A stretch of 17,549 nucleotides of DNA from JBHHZI01 sp046757965 (GTDB lineage Bacteria; Acidobacteriota; Polarisedimenticolia; SMYD01): NCBI GenBank assembly GCA_046757965.1, contig JBHHZI010000059.1, forward strand, positions 1 through 17,549. Reading direction: 5' to 3'. Numbering within the stretch: the stretch's first letter is position 1; each line of letters opens with the position of its first letter. Shown one piece after another: positions 13,263-17,549 of this stretch. Below the pieces are notes generated by a model. That model saw only the letters and a program-made list of their open reading frames with translations, made no database searches and had not been told where the DNA came from. The position numbers and the translations under genes were made by a program.

Positions 13263-15526
13263 CGCGCGGTGCCGATGCGGACCACCTCGCCGCGGTCGCC
13301 GTCCACGCGGATGACATCACCGCTGCGGATGCGCGCCGTCGCGTCGCCGGTGGCGATGACGGCGGGGATCCCATACTCCCGCGCGAGATTGGCCCCGTGG
13401 GAGAGAGCCGAGCCCCGGTCCGTCACCAGGGCGCCGGCCAGCAGCAGGAGGGGGGTGAGGTACGGCCGGATGGCGGAGCAGACGAGAATCTCGCCGTTTT
13501 CCGGCGTGGAATGGGCGTCCCACGAGGTCACCACCCGGGCGACGCCCTCCACCACGCCGCCGGACGCCGGGATGCCACGCAGGGGATGGTCATCCCCACC
13601 CGGCGCCCCGGGCGGCGGCGTCGTCGGGACCGCCGGTGCCGGGGGCGGCACGGTCCGCCGCGTCACCGCCGTCCCGTCCGGGGAGACGAGATGCTCCAGC
13701 TCGGGACCACTCAGTGTCGAGACCTCCGACGCGGACGGCAGCTTCCCCCAGGCATGGAGCGATGCCCCGAGGCGCTGGAGGATGGTCCGGATGACCATCA
13801 CCCCGCTGTAGAACTCGTGATTGCGATCTTCTCGCAGGGGGAAGAACGTCCGGGCCTGGCTGAGGAGCAGCCGGAAGAGGGCGTGCAGCAGCGGCCGGAT
13901 CCACGCGGGCCGGCGCGCCGACAGGACGCGCTCGATCCGTGCCCGCGCCGCCGCGGCCCGCCGGGCTCTCGCCCGCGCCCGGTCGCCGGGCGCGACGGCG
14001 CCGCGTGAGAACTGCTCGATGAAGCGCTCGCGGCGGCCGGTGTCGATGTCCCAGCCGGGGTCCTTGGCGTTGCGATCGGCCCAGAAATAGGCGAAGCGGG
14101 CATCCCACCTGGCCAGCGCGATGCGCCTGGCGTCGGGCGTGTCGCGGTGGACCGCCGCCCAGAGCTGCTCGTCCCGCTCGTCGATGATCGACCGGCTGCC
14201 CAGCAGCAGATCCCGGGCTGCTGCCGCATCGGCCGGCGCGATCCAGCGCGCCAGGCGCGCCAGCAGGCCGGAGAGAAGATTGGCGACGTGCCCGGCATCG
14301 ATGGAGGCGGAGCCGGCGAACCAGAGGTAGGTATCGACGGCGGCCTGCAGGCGCGCCAGCAGTTCCGCGGGGTCATCGGTGCCGGCGGCGGCTGCGGCCA
14401 CGGCCGCAAGCCGGGCATGGTATCCGGCCACGGACGCCTTGTAGCTCGCCAGGATGTCGGCCTGGCCCGCCCAGAACAGCGGCGCCGCCAGCAGCTCCCA
14501 GATGCGGCCCCCGGGTGTGGTCCGTTCGCGCAGGTGGAGATGGCCGGACACGAACCGCACGCTCCAGGTGAAGCCCGGGCCCTTGATGTGGCGCAGCGCC
14601 GCCGCGTAGCGCGGAGCCTTCTCCATCTCGAGCCACTGACCGAACGGCGTGAACGGTTCGTCCAGGGCCCGCACGTAGCCGGCGGGGCGGCGGGTATCGA
14701 CCGCCGGTGAGGCACCGGTGACCGGCCGGGACTGGACGATCTGGACGGTCCCTGCGGTCTCGACCCACTCGACGTCCTGTGGACCCCCGAGCAACGACTC
14801 GGCCTGCAACGCCAGGCGCTGGACCGAGGCCAGCCAGCAAGGGGGGGGTGCCGGGTCGGCATGGCCCCCGGGAAGCGGCGTGGCCCGGTATGGCTCGGTC
14901 CGCTCCACACGAAACTGAACGGCATCGGCCGTCCCGTCGACCAGTCCCTCCCCCTGGCCGGCAACGACCTCGATGAGAGAGGTGGTGCCGTCCGACATCG
15001 GGTCGCGAGTGAAGGCGACACCGGCGTGATCCGCCTCGATCTGAACCTGGACGATCACCGCCATGTAGTCGTCCGCACCCGGCGGGCCGCCGCGGTACGC
15101 CGCGGCGCGATCCGAGGCCAGGGAGGCCCAGCAGCGCTCGATGCGATCGAGGAGGTCGTCGGCGGTGGCGATGGAGAGATACGATTCGTAGATCCCGGCG
15201 AACGATCGATCCTCACCGTCCTCTCCGTGCGCGCTGGAGCGTGCCACCAGTCGGCGCCGCGGTGCGCCGGGCGGAGAGGCCAGCAACCGCCTGGCGGCGT
15301 CGCGGATCGGGTCGCGAAGATGGGCGGGAACCTGGAGGCTGCCGGCTCTCCCGCCGGCTGCCCGTCGCGCTTCCCGGAAGGCGACTGCGGTGAGCACGAA
15401 GCCCGGCGGCACGGGAAGCCCGGCACGGGCCAGGCGGCCCAGTTGCCGGGCCTTTCCGCCGACGCCGGGTGGCGTGTCCGGGGTGTCGGGGTGAAGCGGC
15501 AGGATGGCGCGGTCGTTTGAGTGCAA
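13259..15526 (-). CDS. PEP-synthase / rifampin-phosphotransferase-like three-domain phosphotransferase
   Basis: The 755-residue product has three parts. The first is an N-terminal ATP-grasp-like PEP/pyruvate-binding domain (about 20-280), with GGKARQLGRL (K25), RSSAHGEDGEDRSFAGIYES (starting at R96), AFTRDP near 171 and a VQIVQSRPV closing motif. The second is a long variable middle region (about 290-640). The third is a C-terminal swivelling domain with TDRGSALSHGANLAREYGIPAV, where H710 is the phospho-carrier histidine. This order is shared by PEP synthase and rifampin phosphotransferase (ATP + acceptor + water giving AMP, Pi and phosphorylated acceptor). The PEP-synthase C-terminal TIM barrel is missing, so an RPH-like acceptor phosphorylation fits better. 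The start is probably TTG 15526: no ATG or GTG precedes the homology, and a good promoter lies just upstream. It leads the three-gene unit with GT4 and sugar transferase. The acceptor is unknown; the context suggests a glycan precursor. Confidence 0.85.
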   Translation of the reverse strand: MHSNDRAILPLHPDTPDTPPGVGGKARQLGRLARAGLPVPPGFVLTAVAFREARRAAGGRAGSLQVPAHLRDPIRDAARRLLASPPGAPRRRLVARSSAHGEDGEDRSFAGIYESYLSIATADDLLDRIERCWASLASDRAAAYRGGPPGADDYMAVIVQVQIEADHAGVAFTRDPMSDGTTSLIEVVAGQGEGLVDGTADAVQFRVERTEPYRATPLPGGHADPAPPPCWLASVQRLALQAESLLGGPQDVEWVETAGTVQIVQSRPVTGASPAVDTRRPAGYVRALDEPFTPFGQWLEMEKAPRYAAALRHIKGPGFTWSVRFVSGHLHLRERTTPGGRIWELLAAPLFWAGQADILASYKASVAGYHARLAAVAAAAAGTDDPAELLARLQAAVDTYLWFAGSASIDAGHVANLLSGLLARLARWIAPADAAAARDLLLGSRSIIDERDEQLWAAVHRDTPDARRIALARWDARFAYFWADRNAKDPGWDIDTGRRERFIEQFSRGAVAPGDRARARARRAAAARARIERVLSARRPAWIRPLLHALFRLLLSQARTFFPLREDRNHEFYSGVMVIRTILQRLGASLHAWGKLPSASEVSTLSGPELEHLVSPDGTAVTRRTVPPPAPAVPTTPPPGAPGGDDHPLRGIPASGGVVEGVARVVTSWDAHSTPENGEILVCSAIRPYLTPLLLLAGALVTDRGSALSHGANLAREYGIPAVIATGDATARIRSGDVIRVDGDRGEVVRIGTAR

Positions 15527-15561
15527 GATACGGGAGTAGAAGGACTTAGTGGGTCCGACGC

Positions 15562-15589
15562 ATTATAACAGACCGTCCCGGGTTGTCTG
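15562..15589 (-). promoter_or_regulatory. Sigma70-like promoter for the PEP-synthase-like/GT4/sugar-transferase unit
   Basis: Read on the - strand, CAGACA (15589-15584, 4 of 6 to TTGACA), a 16-base spacer and a perfect TATAAT (15567-15562) point at a start near 15555. That leaves a leader of about 30 bases before TTG 15526. A perfect -10 box is unlikely by chance in DNA this GC-rich. No Shine-Dalgarno sequence is visible in the leader. Confidence 0.5.
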
Positions 15590-15818
15590 GCGGAAAACCC
15601 GGGGACCCCCTATATTGGCGTCGAGCGCCGGGCCCGGCACGCCGCTTGCGTCCTCGTCGGCGGCGAGCGGTCCGGGGTGGCCGCCGCGCCGGCGGTGCAG
15701 AGGCGCCATGCCCCGGCAGGAGATGCTGGATGGGGAATGAGACCGACCTGACCGCGAACGAGGCCCGGCGGATGGCGGACACGCCGGCCTGCCCCGGAGC
15801 ACGAGAACGAAATCTTCA

Positions 15819-15832
15819 TTGCAGAATTGCAA
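15819..15832. repeat. Short perfect inverted repeat, possible operator
   Basis: TTGCA-GAAT-TGCAA is a perfect 5-bp dyad with a 4-base centre. It lies in a locally AT-rich stretch 33 bases before the ATG at 15865. It could be a protein-binding site or a small hairpin close to the ribosome site. The spacing rules out a GG/GC sigma54 promoter at this spot. Confidence 0.3.
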
Positions 15833-15850
15833 CGGGACCGCACCGATCCC

Positions 15851-15856
15851 GGAGGA
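15851..15856 (+). promoter_or_regulatory. Ribosome binding site setting the 15865 start
   Basis: GGAGGA lies 8 bases before ATG 15865. This is the best-spaced match in the upstream frame and gives a product whose signal peptide begins close to its N-terminus. A second in-frame ATG at 15901 is a less well-supported alternative. Confidence 0.6.
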
Positions 15857-15864
15857 CAGACCCG

Positions 15865-17433
15865 ATGCCAGCCGATGCCACCAGACACCAGACGAGGGCG
15901 ATGACACCGGCCGCGCGGTCCGCCCTGATCGGTCTGGTCGCCGGTCTTGCCGGTCTGCTCGGCCCGGCGACCGCCCGCGGGGAGACGCTCATCACCGTGC
16001 CGGCCGGCACGTATGACGTGTCCGAGGTCGTGACCCGGGCGGGCACGGCGGCCGCCTGGGTCCGCTACCGGCCGGCGACAGCCGGCACGGTGGTGCTCAG
16101 GGGCGGCGGCAGTATCGACCTGGGCTTCGTCATCCTGGACGGTTTTTTCGTCGACGGCAATCTGGATCCGGATCTCAACGATCCCACCCGCACGACGCCG
16201 CGCGCCAACGGTCTCTTCGTCTCGGCCAGCAACGTCCTGGTCGAGAACACGGAGATCGTGGGTGTCAACGATGTCCACAACGGCTACGACACCAGCAACC
16301 AGACGAGCTGTGTGGAGTTCGACTTCGGCATCTCCGGCAACGGCCTTCGCGTGAGCGGGTCGAACGTCACCATGCGGAACATCACGCTGCACGGATTCCG
16401 TGAGGCCTCCACCGTGAACCAGACGGGCTCTCTCACCATCGAGAACAGTCTGTATCGAAACAACTTCAACGGGGTCACGATGCTGGGGCTGTCTCTCGTC
16501 ATCAGGGACAGCGTGTTCTGGGATCATCCCAATCACCAGTTCTCCATCAACACGGCGGAGTCCGGTTCGTTGTTCGATCTGGAGAACAATCTGCTGTCCA
16601 ACTCCCAGGACATGATCAAGGCCGGTGGAAACTGGATCGGCGTGGCGCGATTCATCGTGCGCCACAACACGTTCTTTCTGCCCGCCAACGATCCCTGTGG
16701 CGAATACGCCGGCATCAATTCCGACAATGTGCGCCAGCAGTCCGTCATTCGCGACAACCTGTTCGTCAATCTGCGCAACGGTCTGATCATCTCCAACAGC
16801 GACCTGCTCCCGACCCTCGATTCGGACTACAACTTCATCTACCAGTACGACCCGATCGCGCCCCCGGACGAGTTCCGCTGGGAAACCTGCGCGCCCGGCG
16901 CCTGTGTGAGTGGGGCCGCATCCCAGAAGACGTCCCTCGAGGCCTGGCAGAACACGACCTGCAGCGCCGGGCGGTGTCTGGACCAGAACACCATCGTGCG
17001 CCAGGCGCCGGTCTTCGCCGACGCTCCCGCCTACGTCGTCAACCTGCCCAGCCCGGGCAACGCCCAGAATCAGTGGGGATGGCGGACGCCGACGTCGGCC
17101 GCCGAGGCGCGGAGTTGGCTGACCCTGATGCCCGGCAGTCCCGGCAAGGGGGCCGCTTCCGACGGCATGGACATGGGGTTCGTCTCCACGTCGCTGCCCG
17201 GGACGGTGTGTGGCGACGGCGTGCTGGACGTCGGGGAACTCTGCGACCCCGGTCCCCCGGAGCAGCTCGACGGCAACGACTGCACGACGGTCCCCGGCGG
17301 CTTTGCCTCGGGTCTGTTGCACTGCAACTCCACCTGCAGCAACTGGGATGTCAACGCCTGTGTGGCAGGCGGCGGGGACACCACACCGCCGTCGACACCG
17401 GCCAACCTGCGGCGGACCGACCGGATTCCGTGA
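15865..17433 (+). CDS. Secreted right-handed beta-helix protein with C-terminal Myxococcus-type cysteine-rich repeat
   Basis: The 522-residue product has an N-terminal signal sequence. Its hydrophobic core LIGLVAGLAGLLG covers about residues 21-33, with likely cleavage after ATA or ARG near 36-38. From about 45 to 300 it shows parallel beta-helix coils rich in Asn/Asp turns: NVLVENTEIVGVND, NVTMRNITLHGF, LTIENSLYRNNF, LVIRDSVFWDH and FIVRHNTFF. This is the pectate-lyase/AlgG-like fold used by many polysaccharide lyases, epimerases and surface proteins. Residues 449-499 carry six cysteines in the CGDGVLDVGELCD pattern of the Myxococcus cysteine-rich repeat. The protein ends DTTPPSTPANLRRTDRIP, which looks like the first residues of a fibronectin type III domain cut short. 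Location is periplasmic or extracellular. No catalytic residues could be identified, so lyase or epimerase activity is possible but unproven. Confidence 0.88.
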   Translation: MPADATRHQTRAMTPAARSALIGLVAGLAGLLGPATARGETLITVPAGTYDVSEVVTRAGTAAAWVRYRPATAGTVVLRGGGSIDLGFVILDGFFVDGNLDPDLNDPTRTTPRANGLFVSASNVLVENTEIVGVNDVHNGYDTSNQTSCVEFDFGISGNGLRVSGSNVTMRNITLHGFREASTVNQTGSLTIENSLYRNNFNGVTMLGLSLVIRDSVFWDHPNHQFSINTAESGSLFDLENNLLSNSQDMIKAGGNWIGVARFIVRHNTFFLPANDPCGEYAGINSDNVRQQSVIRDNLFVNLRNGLIISNSDLLPTLDSDYNFIYQYDPIAPPDEFRWETCAPGACVSGAASQKTSLEAWQNTTCSAGRCLDQNTIVRQAPVFADAPAYVVNLPSPGNAQNQWGWRTPTSAAEARSWLTLMPGSPGKGAASDGMDMGFVSTSLPGTVCGDGVLDVGELCDPGPPEQLDGNDCTTVPGGFASGLLHCNSTCSNWDVNACVAGGGDTTPPSTPANLRRTDRIP

Positions 17434-17435
17434 GA

Positions 17436-17451
17436 CCGGTCGCCGGACCGG
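17436..17451 (+). terminator. GC hairpin directly after the beta-helix stop
   Basis: CCGGTC-GCCG-GACCGG forms a perfect 6-bp stem with a 4-base loop, starting 2 bases after the TGA at 17431-17433. There is no T-tract behind it; a GGAGGAGAGG stretch follows instead. It may weaken transcription or simply be structure in the short gap. Confidence 0.3.
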
Positions 17452-17479
17452 AGGAGAGGATCGACGCGACCGGCTTGCC

Positions 17480-17549
17480 GTGACGGAACCCGGCGGGTCG
17501 CGGGCAGAGACGCTGCCGCGCCGGCTCAGGCAGGAGCCGGGGACGGCCC
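17480..17549 (+). CDS. Possible start of a further gene, cut by the window end
   Basis: GTG at 17480 opens a frame that stays clear to the last base (beginning MTEPGGSRAETLPRRL). A purine-rich GGAGGAGAGG at 17450-17459 lies 20 bases upstream, which is too far to be a good ribosome site. Only 23 codons are visible and nothing in them is recognisable, so this may equally be non-coding. Confidence 0.22.
   Translation, partial: MTEPGGSRAETLPRRLRQEPGTA

Larger units (their letters stand above)
15527..15864. other. Divergent intergenic region of 338 bp
   Basis: The gap separates the PEP-synthase-like gene (-) from the beta-helix gene (+). It holds a strong - strand -10 box (TATAAT, 15567-15562). 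It also holds a possible + strand -10 box (TATATT, 15611-15616) with no convincing -35, and an inverted repeat at 15819-15832. The + frame is open through part of it, and an ATG at 15730 has a passable AGGAG 7 bases before it. However, starting there would put 57 extra residues in front of the signal peptide, so I treat it as leader. No known riboswitch or small RNA was recognised. Confidence 0.5.

Noticed and set aside
15801..15832. Sigma54-type promoter suggested by TTGCA elements
   Set aside because: Neither TTGCA has a GG dinucleotide at the required 10-base spacing upstream of its GC.
15730..15864. Upstream in-frame ATG at 15730 with AGGAG, as an alternative start for the beta-helix protein
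   Set aside because: It would place more than 60 residues before the signal-peptide core, and the GGAGGA before 15865 is stronger. An alternate start or leader peptide is not fully excluded.
1..17549. CRISPR array, tRNA or rRNA genes, transposase or integrase genes
   Set aside because: No regularly spaced repeats, no tRNA- or rRNA-like segments and no mobile-element motifs were recognised on either strand.

Overview
The window is about 17.5 kb of high-GC bacterial DNA (roughly two-thirds G+C by eye). It carries a cell-surface glycan (O-antigen, capsule or exopolysaccharide) biosynthesis locus. No rRNA, tRNA, CRISPR array or transposase was seen. The secreted beta-helix protein ends in a six-cysteine module of the 'Myxococcus cysteine-rich repeat' type (CGDGVLDVGELCD). 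That, with the many GTG starts and ATGA/GTGA overlaps, fits Myxococcota, Acidobacteriota or a related uncultured phylum. I cannot fix the lineage from sequence alone.

Layout. (1) Positions 1-1627, + strand: the C-terminal end of a CapD/FlaA1/PglF-like nucleotide-sugar 4,6-dehydratase, then a WbpE/WlbC-like sugar aminotransferase. (2) 1668-2789, - strand: a second DegT/DnrJ/EryC1/StrS aminotransferase. (3) 2887-6093, + strand: a membrane-anchored metallophosphoesterase-like protein with a large inserted domain, a WlbA/WbpB-like UDP-GlcNAcA 3-dehydrogenase, and an overlapping hexapeptide-repeat acyltransferase. (4) 6068-7297, - strand: an uncharacterised nucleotidyltransferase-fold protein. (5) 7366-11494, + strand: a tight three-gene unit of citramalate-synthase-like enzyme, a fusion of a NeuD/PglD-type acyltransferase with an acyl-adenylating ligase, and an acyl carrier protein. 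(6) 15526-11485, - strand: a three-gene unit of a PEP-synthase/rifampin-phosphotransferase-like enzyme, a GT4 glycosyltransferase, and a PglC/WcaJ-like phosphoglycosyl transferase interrupted by an in-frame amber codon. (7) 15865-17433, + strand: a secreted right-handed beta-helix protein.

How the genes may work together (inference). Two amino-sugar routes can be pieced together. One is the Wlb/Wbp route to a 2,3-diamino uronic acid: 3-dehydrogenase, 3-aminotransferase and N-acyltransferase. The other resembles bacillosamine synthesis: 4,6-dehydratase, 4-aminotransferase and a PglD-like N-acyltransferase, feeding a PglC-like phosphoglycosyl transferase. The most interesting part is region 5. 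Its PglD/NeuD-like acyltransferase is fused to its own acyl-activating ligase and sits beside a dedicated ACP and a 2-hydroxy-dicarboxylate-forming Claisen-type enzyme. This suggests that an amino sugar receives a non-acetyl acyl group, possibly citramalyl or a derivative, loaded on the ACP. I know of no described system with exactly this composition, but I could not search for one.
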